Assembly: GCF_004684805.1 (NCBI RefSeq)
Contig: NZ_SRID01000031.1
Location: 1 to 32,587 of the forward strand
Source of the DNA: Streptomyces palmae
GTDB lineage: Bacteria > Actinomycetota > Actinomycetes > Streptomycetales > Streptomycetaceae
Length of the DNA: 32,587 nt
Reading direction: 5' to 3'
In this document: piece after piece, positions 1 through 7,388 of the stretch
Layout of the letters: every line of letters starts with the position of its first letter
How positions within the stretch are numbered: the first letter of the stretch is position 1
Program-made: the position numbers and the translations under genes
Notes under the pieces: model-generated
Seen by the model: the letters and a program-made list of their open reading frames with translations, nothing else
What the model was told of the DNA's origin: nothing
The model's database searches: none

Positions 1-1244
1 CGGCCACCGAAGCGCCCCCCGCCGCCGAACCGGGCCAGGGCTATCGGGCCGTGTTCGCGGTCCGGGAGTTCCGGGCGGTGTTCGCCGCGCATGTGCTGTC
101 CATGCTCGGCGAGGTGGTCTGCGGCATTGCGCTCTCCGTGCTGGTCTACCGGATCACCGGATCGCCGCTGATGAGCGCGCTGACCTTCGCCTCCGCGCTG
201 CTGCCGTACGTGATCGGCGGCACCCTGCTGTCCGCCGTGGCCGACCGCTACCCCACCCGGCGGGTGCTGGTGGTCTGCGACCTGCTGAGCGCGGGGTGCA
301 CCGCCGCCATGGTGCTGCCCGGTATGCCGGTGGCCGCGCTGCTGGTGCTGCGCTGCGCGGCGGCGGCGATCTCGCCGGTGTTCAGTGGGACCCGCGCCGC
401 CACCCTCGGCGACATCCTGGGCGAGGGGGACCTGTTCGTGCTGGGCCGGTCCGTCATCCGGATCACCGCCCAGGGCGCCCAGCTGGTGGGCTTCGCGGTG
501 GGCGGGCTGCTGCTGGCCGCGGTGGCGCCGCGGGCCGTGCTGGTGATCACCACCGTGGCCTTCCTCCTCTCCGCCCTGCTGCTGCGGCTGGGGACCCGCC
601 GGCGCCCGGCCCGTACCCGGGGCGGGGCGGGCCGGGCGCTGCTCGGGGACTCGCTGGGCGGTATGCGCCGGCTGCTGGCCGACCGGCGGATCCGCGCGCT
701 GCTGCTGCTCAGCTGGGTGCCGGCGACGTTCGTGGTGGCGGCCGAGGCGCTGGCCACGCCGTACGCCGACGCGCTGGGGCTGGGCCCGGCCGGGCTGGGG
801 CTGCTGATGGTGGGCATGCCGGTCGGCGCGATCGTCGCCGAGGTGCTGGTCGGCTCGCTGCTGAGCCCGCGCGCCCGGGCCCGGCTGTCGCTGCCGCTCG
901 CGGTGGCGTCGATGCTGCCCGCCCTGGGGTACCTGGCCCGTCCCACGCTGGGCTGGGCGCTGCTGTGCCTGCTGCTCGCCGGGTCCGGGGCGGCCTACAC
1001 CCTGGGCGTGGACCAGTGGTTCATCGCGGCGGTGCCCGAGGAGATGCGGGGCCGGGCGATGACCCTGCTCACCGCCGGACTGATGACCACCCAGGGCCTG
1101 GGCATGGCGCTGGCCGGGGCGGCGGCCGAGCTCTGGCCGGTGCACCGGGTGGTGGCCGGCGCGGGGGTGCTCGGCACACTCTGCTCGCTGCTGGTGGTCA
1201 TGGAGGTGCGGCGCACCGCGCGGACCGTCGCGCCGGCCTCCTGA
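1..1244 (+). CDS. MFS transporter, 5' end outside window
   Basis: A major facilitator superfamily permease, probably a drug or metabolite exporter of the DHA3-like type. The visible part has about 12 hydrophobic segments, and the loop after the second contains ADRYPTRR, the usual MFS motif A position (family knowledge). A GTG at 51 could start translation, but the frame is open from base 3 and reads ATEAPPAAEPGQGYRA before it. No ribosome binding site precedes the GTG, so I infer that the true start lies upstream of the window. The C-terminus (VAPAS, TGA at 1242-1244) is complete. A MarR gene follows 121 bp downstream on the same strand and may control it. The substrate cannot be read from the sequence. 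Confidence 0.85.
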   Translation, partial: ATEAPPAAEPGQGYRAVFAVREFRAVFAAHVLSMLGEVVCGIALSVLVYRITGSPLMSALTFASALLPYVIGGTLLSAVADRYPTRRVLVVCDLLSAGCTAAMVLPGMPVAALLVLRCAAAAISPVFSGTRAATLGDILGEGDLFVLGRSVIRITAQGAQLVGFAVGGLLLAAVAPRAVLVITTVAFLLSALLLRLGTRRRPARTRGGAGRALLGDSLGGMRRLLADRRIRALLLLSWVPATFVVAAEALATPYADALGLGPAGLGLLMVGMPVGAIVAEVLVGSLLSPRARARLSLPLAVASMLPALGYLARPTLGWALLCLLLAGSGAAYTLGVDQWFIAAVPEEMRGRAMTLLTAGLMTTQGLGMALAGAAAELWPVHRVVAGAGVLGTLCSLLVVMEVRRTARTVAPAS

Positions 1245-1353
1245 CCGGGTCCGCGGGGCGGGGCGGCAGGGCTCCGAGACCGTCCCGGCGGCCGCGCGCC
1301 GGGGCGTACGTTCCGATGTGCGAGACTCCTCCGCCCGGTATCCGGCCCCCCGG

Positions 1354-1359
1354 TAGGGT
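1354..1359 (+). promoter_or_regulatory. -10 box of a probable leaderless marR transcript
   Basis: TAGGGT ends six bases before the GTG start at 1366, which would place transcription initiation at or next to the start codon. No Shine-Dalgarno sequence precedes the GTG. No convincing -35 is visible, so this rests on spacing alone. Confidence 0.4.
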
Positions 1360-1365
1360 CGGGGC

Positions 1366-1875
1366 GTGGCCAAACCCCTCAGTCTGCCCTTCGACCCCAT
1401 CGCCCGCGCCGACGAGCTCTGGAAGCAGCGCTGGGGCGCCGTTCCGTCGATGGCCGCCATCACCTCGATCATGCGGGCGCAGCAGATCCTGCTGGGCCAG
1501 GTCGACGCGGTGGTCAAGCCGTACGGGCTGACCTTCGCCCGCTACGAGGCGCTGGTGCTGCTGACCTTCTCCAAGGCCGGGGAGCTGCCCATGTCCAAGA
1601 TCGGCGAGCGGCTGATGGTGCACCCCACCTCGGTCACCAACACCGTGGACCGCCTGGTCCGGTCCGGCCTGGTGGCCAAGCGCCCCAACCCCAACGACGG
1701 GCGCGGCACGCTCGCCACGATCACCGAGAAGGGGCGCGAGGTGGTGGAGGCGGCCACTCGCGACCTGATGGCGATGGACTTCGGTCTCGGGGTGTACGAC
1801 GACCGCGAGTGCGAGCAGATCTTCACCCTGCTGCGCCCGCTGCGGGTGGCCGCGGAGGACTTCGAGGAGGGCTGA
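1366..1875 (+). CDS. MarR family transcriptional regulator
   Basis: A 169-residue winged-helix regulator of the MarR type, normally a dimer that binds a palindromic operator and responds to a small ligand. The core is about residues 45-130: helix-turn-helix MSKIGERLMVHPTSVTNTVD, recognition segment RLVRSGLVAKR, then the wing NPNDGRGTLATIT with the family's conserved D-x-R. An N-terminal extension of about 35 residues precedes the dimerisation helix. The GTG start is supported by its position just after a -10-like TAGGGT. It follows the MFS gene in the same direction, an arrangement common for MarR-controlled exporters, but no operator was identified, so the target is inferred. Confidence 0.9.
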   Translation: MAKPLSLPFDPIARADELWKQRWGAVPSMAAITSIMRAQQILLGQVDAVVKPYGLTFARYEALVLLTFSKAGELPMSKIGERLMVHPTSVTNTVDRLVRSGLVAKRPNPNDGRGTLATITEKGREVVEAATRDLMAMDFGLGVYDDRECEQIFTLLRPLRVAAEDFEEG

Positions 1876-1942
1876 CCGGCCGGTCTCCGGTCGTCCCGCC
1901 CCGCGCGAAGATCGTGCAAAACGGACGGCTACCCTCGACGTC

Positions 1943-2275
1943 ATGAAGAAGAGCGTGCTGACCCGCTACCGGGTCATGGCCTATGTCACCGCGATCATGC
2001 TGCTGGTCCTGTGCGCCTGCATGGTGTTCAAGTACGGCTTCGACAAGGGCGAGGACGCCACCCTGGTGGTGTCGCAGATCCACGGTGTGCTCTACATCAT
2101 CTACCTGGTCTTCGCCTTCGACCTGGGCTCCAAGGCGAAGTGGCCGTTCCCCAAGCTGCTGTGGGTGCTGGTCGCCGGCACCATTCCGACCGCCGCCTTC
2201 TTCGTGGAGCGCAAGGTCGCCCGGGACGTCGAGCCGCTGCTCGCGGAGCCCGCGCCGGTGCCCGCCAAGGCCTGA
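1943..2275 (+). CDS. DUF3817 small integral membrane protein
   Basis: A 110-residue membrane protein with three predicted transmembrane helices at about residues 11-30, 46-64 and 72-90. The segment IHGVLYIIYLVFAFDLGSK and the later GTIPTAAFFVERK are the pattern I associate with the DUF3817 family, whose function is unknown. The C-terminus is a short Pro/Ala-rich cytoplasmic tail. A -10-like TACCCT at 1930-1935 ends seven bases before the ATG and no Shine-Dalgarno is present, so the mRNA may be leaderless. It sits 67 bp after marR and is followed by a hairpin, so it is probably its own transcription unit. Confidence 0.82.
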   Translation: MKKSVLTRYRVMAYVTAIMLLVLCACMVFKYGFDKGEDATLVVSQIHGVLYIIYLVFAFDLGSKAKWPFPKLLWVLVAGTIPTAAFFVERKVARDVEPLLAEPAPVPAKA

Positions 2276-2285
2276 TCCGGGGTCC

Positions 2286-2300
2286 GGGGCCCTCGGCCCC
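2286..2300 (+). terminator. Hairpin after the DUF3817 gene
   Basis: GGGGCC, loop CTC, GGCCCC starting ten bases after the stop codon, with further weaker G/C pairing outside. There is no U-tract, as is usual for Streptomyces terminators. Confidence 0.45.
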
Positions 2301-2349
2301 ACCCCCGCGCCGTCCGCCGTACCCATCCGTACGGCGGACAGCCATCGAC

Positions 2350-2373
2350 ATTTACTAGGACGTCCTAGTAAAT
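2350..2373. promoter_or_regulatory. Perfect 24-bp palindrome upstream of icmA (probable operator)
   Basis: The half ATTTACTAGGAC is followed at once by its exact reverse complement GTCCTAGTAAAT. The palindrome ends seven bases before the icmA ATG and is strikingly AT-rich for this genome. The right half contains TAGTAA (2366-2371), which could be a -10 box, so a bound protein would block the promoter or the start. Which regulator binds is not shown by the sequence. Confidence 0.75.
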
Positions 2374-2380
2374 TCGAGGT

Positions 2381-4081
2381 ATGGACGCTGACGCCATAGA
2401 GGAGGGCCGCCGTCGCTGGCAGGCCCGGTACGACTCCGCCCGCAAGCGCGACGCCGACTTCACCACGCTCTCCGGGGATCCCGTCGAGCCCGTCTACGGC
2501 CCTGCCCCGGGCGACACCGTCCAGGGGTTCGAGCGGATCGGCTGGCCCGGGGAGTACCCCTTCACCCGCGGTCTGTACCCGACCGGCTACCGCGGCCGGA
2601 CCTGGACGATCCGCCAGTTCGCCGGCTTCGGCAACGCCGAGCAGACCAACGAGCGGTACAAGATGATCCTGGCCGCCGGCGGCGGCGGGCTGAGCGTGGC
2701 CTTCGACATGCCCACGCTGATGGGCCGCGACTCCGACGACCCCCGCTCGCTGGGCGAGGTCGGCCACTGCGGAGTCGCCATCGACTCGGCTGCGGACATG
2801 GAGGTCCTGTTCAAGGACATCCCGCTGGGCGATGTCACCACGTCCATGACCATCTCCGGTCCGGCCGTGCCCGTCTTCTGCATGTACCTGGTGGCGGCCG
2901 AGCGGCAGGGCGTGGACCCGGCCGTACTCAACGGCACCCTGCAGACCGACATCTTCAAGGAGTACATCGCGCAGAAGGAGTGGCTCTTCCAGCCCGAGCC
3001 GCACCTGCGCCTGATCGGCGACCTGATGGAGCACTGCGCGCGCGGCATCCCCGCGTACAAGCCGCTCTCGGTCTCCGGCTACCACATCCGCGAGGCGGGC
3101 GCCACGGCCGCCCAGGAGCTGGCGTACACCCTGGCCGACGGCTTCGGCTACGTGGAGCTGGGCCTCTCCCGCGGCCTGGACGTGGACACCTTCGCCCCCG
3201 GCCTGTCCTTCTTCTTCGACGCGCACATCGACTTCTTCGAGGAGATCGCCAAGTTCCGCGCGGCCCGCCGGATCTGGGCCCGTTGGATGCGCGAGGTCTA
3301 CGGCGCCACCACCGACAAGGCCCAGTGGCTGCGCTTCCACACCCAGACCGCCGGGGTCTCGCTCACCGCCCAGCAGCCGTACAACAACGTGGTGCGCACC
3401 GCCGTCGAGGCGCTCTCGGCGGTGCTCGGCGGCACCAACTCGCTGCACACCAACGCCCTCGACGAGACCCTCGCCCTGCCCAGCGAGCAGGCCGCCGAGA
3501 TCGCGCTGCGCACCCAGCAGGTGCTGATGGAGGAGACCGGCGTCGCCAACGTCGCCGACCCGCTCGGCGGTTCCTGGTACGTGGAGGCGCTCACCGACCG
3601 CATCGAGGCGGACGCCGAGAAGATCTTCGACCAGATCAAGGAGCGCGGCCGCCGCGCGGTGCCGGACGGTCAGCACCCGATCGGCCCGATCACCTCCGGC
3701 ATCCTGCGCGGCATCGAGGACGGCTGGTTCACCGGCGAGATCGCCGAGTCCGCCTTCCGGTACCAGCAGTCCCTGGAGAAGGGCGACAAGAGGGTCGTCG
3801 GCGTCAACTGCGCCGAGGGCTCGGTCACCGGCGACCTGGAGATCCTCCGCGTCAGCCACGAGGTCGAGCGCGAGCAGGTCCGCACCCTGGCCGCCCGCAA
3901 GGCCGCCCGCGACGACGCCAAGGTCCGCGCCTGCCTGGACGCCATGCTGGCCGCCGCCCGCGACGGCTCCAACATGATCGAGCCCATGCTGGAGGCGGTC
4001 CGCGCCGAGGCCACCCTGGGCGAGATCTGCAATGTGCTGCGCGAGGAGTGGGGCGTCTACACCGAGCCCGCCGGCTTCTGA
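2381..4081 (+). CDS. icmA: Isobutyryl-CoA mutase large subunit
   Basis: IcmA catalyses the coenzyme B12-dependent rearrangement of isobutyryl-CoA and n-butyryl-CoA, together with a separate small cobalamin-binding subunit, IcmB. It links valine and fatty-acid catabolism to precursor supply. The 566 residues form the TIM-barrel substrate domain; the C-terminal B12 domain of methylmalonyl-CoA mutase is absent, as expected for IcmA. Two residues known to separate the enzymes are visible: Phe80 (TIRQFAGF) and Gln198 (KEYIAQKEW), where methylmalonyl-CoA mutase has Tyr and Arg. Length and sequence agree closely with the S. cinnamonensis IcmA I remember. The ATG has only GAGGT immediately before it, so the mRNA may be leaderless. 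No icmB lies in the window. Confidence 0.97.
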   Translation: MDADAIEEGRRRWQARYDSARKRDADFTTLSGDPVEPVYGPAPGDTVQGFERIGWPGEYPFTRGLYPTGYRGRTWTIRQFAGFGNAEQTNERYKMILAAGGGGLSVAFDMPTLMGRDSDDPRSLGEVGHCGVAIDSAADMEVLFKDIPLGDVTTSMTISGPAVPVFCMYLVAAERQGVDPAVLNGTLQTDIFKEYIAQKEWLFQPEPHLRLIGDLMEHCARGIPAYKPLSVSGYHIREAGATAAQELAYTLADGFGYVELGLSRGLDVDTFAPGLSFFFDAHIDFFEEIAKFRAARRIWARWMREVYGATTDKAQWLRFHTQTAGVSLTAQQPYNNVVRTAVEALSAVLGGTNSLHTNALDETLALPSEQAAEIALRTQQVLMEETGVANVADPLGGSWYVEALTDRIEADAEKIFDQIKERGRRAVPDGQHPIGPITSGILRGIEDGWFTGEIAESAFRYQQSLEKGDKRVVGVNCAEGSVTGDLEILRVSHEVEREQVRTLAARKAARDDAKVRACLDAMLAAARDGSNMIEPMLEAVRAEATLGEICNVLREEWGVYTEPAGF

Positions 4082-4104
4082 GCCGCCCCGCCGCTCGACC
4101 GGAT

Positions 4105-4146
4105 GCGGCCCCGTACGCCCCGACACCCCGGGACGTACGGGGCCGC
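4105..4146. terminator. Bidirectional terminator between icmA and tetR
   Basis: A perfect 13-bp stem, GCGGCCCCGTACG at 4105-4117 and its complement at 4134-4146, with a 16-nt loop that can itself pair partly. It lies between two convergent genes and can serve both. Confidence 0.75.
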
Positions 4147-4183
4147 TCCGCGTTACGCCGACCGCCGGGGGCGGCCCCGCGCG

Positions 4184-4837
4184 TCAGTCGTTCCTCGGGG
4201 GCCGCGCGCCGGAGGGGGCGAGGGTGAGGCCGGCGGCCAGCCCGTGGAGGAGGAGGGCGGTGAAGCCGCGGGCCCACTCGGTGTCCACCGGCTCCGCGCT
4301 GACCAGGACCCGGTGCACCACCGCGCCGGCGATCATGTCGAAGATCAGGTCGGCGGTGCGGGCGGCGGTCTCCGGGTCCTGCTCCCTGGGGAGTTCCCCG
4401 CGTTCCTGGGCGCGCTCCCGGCCGACCAGGACCAGACGCTTCTGCCGGTCCACGATCGCGGTGCGGATGCGGTCGCGCAGCGCCGGGTCGCGGGTGGACT
4501 CGGCCACCACGGCCATCAGCGCGGTGCGGGTCTCGGGGAGCGCCAGCAGACGGGCGAAGCTGAGCACCACCGCCTCGATGTCGGCCTGCAGGCAGCCCAG
4601 GTCGGGGAGTTCCAGCCCTTCGTCGAAGACCGCCGCGACCGCGTCCACCACCAGCTCGTTCTTGTTGGCCCAGCGGCGGTACAAGGTGGTCTTGGCGACC
4701 CCGGCCCGGGCCGCCACATCGCCCATCGACACCTTCGACCAGCCCAACTCCACCAGCGCGGCACGGGTCGCGTCGAGGATGGCGCGGTCGGCCTCGGCGC
4801 TGCGCGGGCGGCCGGTGCGGCGGGCGGGGGGATTCAT
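4184..4837 (-). CDS. TetR family transcriptional regulator
   Basis: A 217-residue one-component repressor. The N-terminal TetR helix-turn-helix is clear at about residues 15-60: AILDATRAALVELGWSKVSM, DVAARAGVAKTTLYRRWANK, NELVVDAV. The rest is an all-helical ligand and dimer domain. The ATG at 4837 is the first sensible start; the frame runs open further upstream but holds no better candidate and no domain sequence. It is transcribed away from the thioredoxin-TPR gene across 303 bp that contain a near-perfect inverted repeat (4927-4943), a likely operator for autoregulation. The ligand and other targets are unknown. Confidence 0.92.
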   Translation of the reverse strand: MNPPARRTGRPRSAEADRAILDATRAALVELGWSKVSMGDVAARAGVAKTTLYRRWANKNELVVDAVAAVFDEGLELPDLGCLQADIEAVVLSFARLLALPETRTALMAVVAESTRDPALRDRIRTAIVDRQKRLVLVGRERAQERGELPREQDPETAARTADLIFDMIAGAVVHRVLVSAEPVDTEWARGFTALLLHGLAAGLTLAPSGARPPRND

Positions 4838-5140
4838 GGGCGCTGACGATACCCGTGAGTAAGCAGTATGGCGCGAGTGAGGCAGATCACCAGGATTTCG
4901 CCGCCCGGGTGTTCGCTCAGCAGTTACGCTACGACTCGTAGCGAAAGAGTGATGACCACTGGCGCCAGGTGGGGACCCGGCGCATTTCGTGTGAACGGCG
5001 TACCCAGCGTACGCAAGGGGTGTGACGCGCCGGCCGCGCGTCGTGCGCTCCGGTGCGTAGTACACAGCGCCGGACGGATATCGGCCACTGCGTTTTTCGG
5101 AGTTTTCCGGATCGCCGCGCGGAAGGGGGAGGATGTACAC
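4838..5140. other. Divergent intergenic region, tetR / thioredoxin-TPR
   Basis: No gene is seen. Besides the inverted repeat at 4927-4943 it holds a smaller repeat GCGTAC-N5-GTACGC at 4998-5014. No clear -35/-10 pair could be assigned. Confidence 0.5.
4927..4943. promoter_or_regulatory. Inverted repeat, likely TetR operator
   Basis: CGCTACGA-C-TCGTAGCG is a perfect 8-bp inverted repeat with a single central base; with one mismatch the symmetry extends to TTA/AAA on either side. Its size and its place 90 bp upstream of the tetR start fit a TetR-family operator. This is inference from position and symmetry. Confidence 0.6.
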
Positions 5141-6094
5141 ATGCAGCCACGCAACATGTCCATGAGTGGAGTGGTCGACCTCGCCGCGGTGAAGGCGGCC
5201 GGGGAAGCCAAGCAGAAGGCGGAGCAGGCGCGTGCCCAGGCGGCGCGTACCGGGGCTCCGGCGCCCTCCCGCCTGGTGATCGACGTCGACGAGGCCGGCT
5301 TCCAGCAGGAAGTCCTCCAGCGCTCCACCGAGGTCCCGGTCGTCATCGACTTCTGGGCCGAGTGGTGCGAGCCGTGCAAGCAGTTGGGCCCGCTGCTGGA
5401 GCGGATGGCCCAGGAGTACGCGGGCCGGTTCGTGCTCGCGAAGATCGATGTCGACGCCAACCAGATGCTCTTCCAGCAGTTCGGCGTCCAGGGCATTCCC
5501 GCGGTGTTCGCGGTGGTGGCGGGTCAGCCGGTGCCGCTGTTCCAGGGTGCCGCCCCGGAGGCCCAGGTCCGCCAGGTGCTGGACCAGCTGATCCAGGTGG
5601 CCGAGCAGCAGTTCGGGATCGTGGGCGCGCCGGTCGAGGCCGGTGCGGAGTCCGCCGCTCCCGCCGCCCCGGTCGGTCCGTACGACGGCGCGCTGGCCGC
5701 CGCGGGCCAGGCACTGGACGCGGGCGACCTCGGCGGCGCGATCCGTGCGTACCGGAACGTCCTGGCCGACGACCCGGCCAATGTCGAGGCCAAGCTGGGC
5801 CTGGCCCAGGCGGAGCTGCTGGAGCGGGTGCACGGCATGGACCCGCAGGCGGTCCGCAAGGCCGCGGCCGACGCCCCGGCCGATGTGGCGGCGCAGATCG
5901 CGGCGGCCGACCTGGATCTGGCCGGCGGGCATGTGGAGGACGCCTTCGGGCGCCTGGTGGACAGCGTCCGGCGGACGGCGGGTGAGGACCGGGAGAAGGC
6001 CCGGGTGCACCTGCTGAGCCTGTTCGAGGTGATCGGCGCCGAGGACCCCCGGGTGGTCACTGCGCGTAGCGCACTGGCACGCGTACTGTTCTGA
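5141..6094 (+). CDS. Thioredoxin-fold protein with C-terminal TPR region (YbbN/CnoX-like)
   Basis: A 317-residue cytoplasmic protein. Residues about 45-155 are a thioredoxin fold with the active site WAEWCEPCK and the cis-proline segment QGIPAVFAV. Residues about 185-317 form TPR-like helices (GDLGGAIRAYRNVLADDPAN, then AADLDLAGGHVEDAFGRL). This order is that of YbbN/CnoX, the chaperone-linked thioredoxin family. E. coli CnoX lacks the first cysteine, whereas here both are present (CEPC), so redox activity is possible. The N-terminus has a charged helix rich in Lys, Ala and Gln. The ATG has a good ribosome binding site (GGGGGAGG, eight bases upstream). It is followed by a strong hairpin and so appears monocistronic. 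Confidence 0.93.
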   Translation: MQPRNMSMSGVVDLAAVKAAGEAKQKAEQARAQAARTGAPAPSRLVIDVDEAGFQQEVLQRSTEVPVVIDFWAEWCEPCKQLGPLLERMAQEYAGRFVLAKIDVDANQMLFQQFGVQGIPAVFAVVAGQPVPLFQGAAPEAQVRQVLDQLIQVAEQQFGIVGAPVEAGAESAAPAAPVGPYDGALAAAGQALDAGDLGGAIRAYRNVLADDPANVEAKLGLAQAELLERVHGMDPQAVRKAAADAPADVAAQIAAADLDLAGGHVEDAFGRLVDSVRRTAGEDREKARVHLLSLFEVIGAEDPRVVTARSALARVLF

Positions 6095-6117
6095 TTTCCG
6101 CGACTCCAAACGGAGCG

Positions 6118-6155
6118 ACGGCCGCGCTTTACCAAAACTTGGTAAACGCGGCCGT
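6118..6155 (+). terminator. Terminator after the thioredoxin-TPR gene
   Basis: A long stem: ACGGCCGCG-C-TTTACCAA pairs with TTGGTAAACGCGGCCGT around an AAC loop, with one bulged C. It begins 24 bases after the stop codon. Confidence 0.8.
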
Positions 6156-6651
6156 TGTCACGTCTGGTGACGGACAGTGGGTGGATTGCCCGTTCGTAAG
6201 AGACATGTCCCTCTCTAGTGGGGCAGCCGATGATCACCTAGGGTGCTCGGCCTTCAAGGCCCGGCAGTGCTCTGGTTATCTGTTCGTTACTCGCTGGTAA
6301 CGAACCCCTTGTGCCTGGGCCGGGAATGCACCACGATCAGCCAAGCTCGGTCCATTTCAGCAACCCGGCAGCCGGCCGGTGTCCGCCTCGTCGGAATGGG
6401 TCCCCACCGAGTGGATCGGCGTTCGATGCGCCGGTCGTGGACAGGGGGGTCTCTGCCAACGGCAGGGCCTGTCCAGCAGGTTGCGCAAGAGCGTGGCCAG
6501 TGGTTGTCGCTCGGGGGTGATCGCCGGTGTTTCGTGCGCGGACCGCGCCCGGGGCCGGGCGCTCTCCTTCCCGAGGACGTAGCACTTCTCCCATCCGAGG
6601 ACCGGAGCCAAGGTGCTCCCACTGCGGATGTACGTCCGAGAAGGAGGAAAC
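6156..6651. other. Long non-coding leader upstream of the DUF6230 gene
   Basis: About 500 bases with no credible coding frame. It holds the inverted repeat at 6283-6304 and a -10-like TAGGGT at 6239-6244. The ribosome binding site of the next gene (AAGGAGG, 6641-6647) is strong. The rest shows no structure I can name. Confidence 0.5.
6283..6304. promoter_or_regulatory. Inverted repeat upstream of the DUF6230 operon
   Basis: TTCGTTAC-N6-GTAACGAA, perfect 8-bp arms around TCGCTG. It is the only strong symmetric site in the 500-bp leader and looks like a dimeric repressor site. It lies about 350 bp from the start codon, so it would act at a distant promoter with a long leader. Confidence 0.5.
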
Positions 6652-7269
6652 ATGGAGTCCGTGGCTCGTGGCGGCACCAGATGGAAGCGGTTCGCCGTCG
6701 TCATGGTGCCGAGCGTCGCCGCTACGGCCGCGATCGGTGTCGCCCTGGCTCAGGGTGCGCTCGCGGCATCGTTCGCGGTGTCCGGCCAGCAGTTCAAGGT
6801 GACCGTCGACCGGCTCGACGGTAAGGGATTCGTCCAGTACGGGTCCATGGACGCGCAGCACGGCGGCAAGCACATCCCCGTCGCGGTCTCGGCGTTCAAG
6901 AGCGCCGAGCTCCAGGGCATGTGCCAGTCCGTGGTCATTCCGGTCCCGCTGTTCGGTGATGTCTCGCTGCAGCTGCACGCCGGGAACAACGGCAAGAAGG
7001 TGGAGGCCAAGAACCTCTACATCGACATTGAGCAGCTTGACGCCGACGCGGTCTTCCGCGACATCAACATCGGTGTGTCGGCGAACGACACCACCAAGGG
7101 TCCCGGTGTGAAGAAGGGCGACGGGATCGTCGAGGGTTCCTTCGCCCAGGAAGCCGACTCGGCGACCCTGACCAACGTCAAGCAGACCGCCTGGGCGACC
7201 AGCGCGGGAACGTTCAAGCTCTCCGGGCTCTCGATGAGCGTCAAGGCGGGCAAGCACGAGTGCTTCTGA
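6652..7269 (+). CDS. DUF6230 family exported protein
   Basis: A 205-residue protein of the actinobacterial DUF6230 family, which older annotations sometimes label cholesterol esterase without biochemical support that I know of. The N-terminus RWKRFAVVMVPSVAATAAIG leads into a hydrophobic segment ending ALAASFAVS, a signal peptide or signal anchor. The mature part is predicted mostly beta, with repeated short strands (AKNLYIDIEQLDADAVF, SAGTFKLSGLSMSV), and has two cysteines, one near the middle (GMCQSV) and one at the end (KHECF), which may pair outside the cell. The ATG at 6652 is fixed by AAGGAGG five bases upstream. It leads an operon with DUF6114 and a secreted protein. Function unknown. 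Confidence 0.88.
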   Translation: MESVARGGTRWKRFAVVMVPSVAATAAIGVALAQGALAASFAVSGQQFKVTVDRLDGKGFVQYGSMDAQHGGKHIPVAVSAFKSAELQGMCQSVVIPVPLFGDVSLQLHAGNNGKKVEAKNLYIDIEQLDADAVFRDINIGVSANDTTKGPGVKKGDGIVEGSFAQEADSATLTNVKQTAWATSAGTFKLSGLSMSVKAGKHECF

Positions 7270-7280
7270 CGCACTGAGTC

Positions 7281-7314
7281 GCGGGTGAGGGGTGTCTGCA
7301 CGTCCCTCACCCGC
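7281..7314 (+). terminator. Intercistronic hairpin between DUF6230 and DUF6114
   Basis: A perfect 11-bp stem, GCGGGTGAGGG and its complement, with a 12-nt loop; GAGT and ACTC outside can extend it past a bulge. It lies 11 bases after the DUF6230 stop and 74 before the DUF6114 start. It may terminate part of the transcription or protect the upstream mRNA, so that DUF6230 is made in excess of the other two products. Confidence 0.65.
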
Positions 7315-7388
7315 ACTCGCGCACCTTCGTCAGTGCGCAGGCAAGACTTCCGAACAACCAAGACCGGCCGGTCCCAGGGAGCTGTTTT

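Noticed and set aside
2381..4081. Methylmalonyl-CoA mutase instead of isobutyryl-CoA mutase
   Set aside because: Phe80 and Gln198 replace the Tyr and Arg of methylmalonyl-CoA mutase, and the C-terminal B12 domain is absent.
1823..4126. Very long open frame antisense to icmA
   Set aside because: It is a by-product of the GC-rich third positions of icmA. It has no conserved domain, and the plus strand encodes a complete, recognisable enzyme.
5051..5140. SigR-type promoter upstream of the thioredoxin-TPR gene
   Set aside because: No GGGAAT-N18/19-GTT pattern could be found, so control by the disulfide-stress sigma factor is not supported here.
4184..6109. A 641-codon minus-strand frame that would fuse tetR to upstream sequence
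   Set aside because: Only the last 217 codons match a family (TetR). The rest is antisense to the thioredoxin-TPR gene and is low-complexity. The real start is the ATG at 4837.
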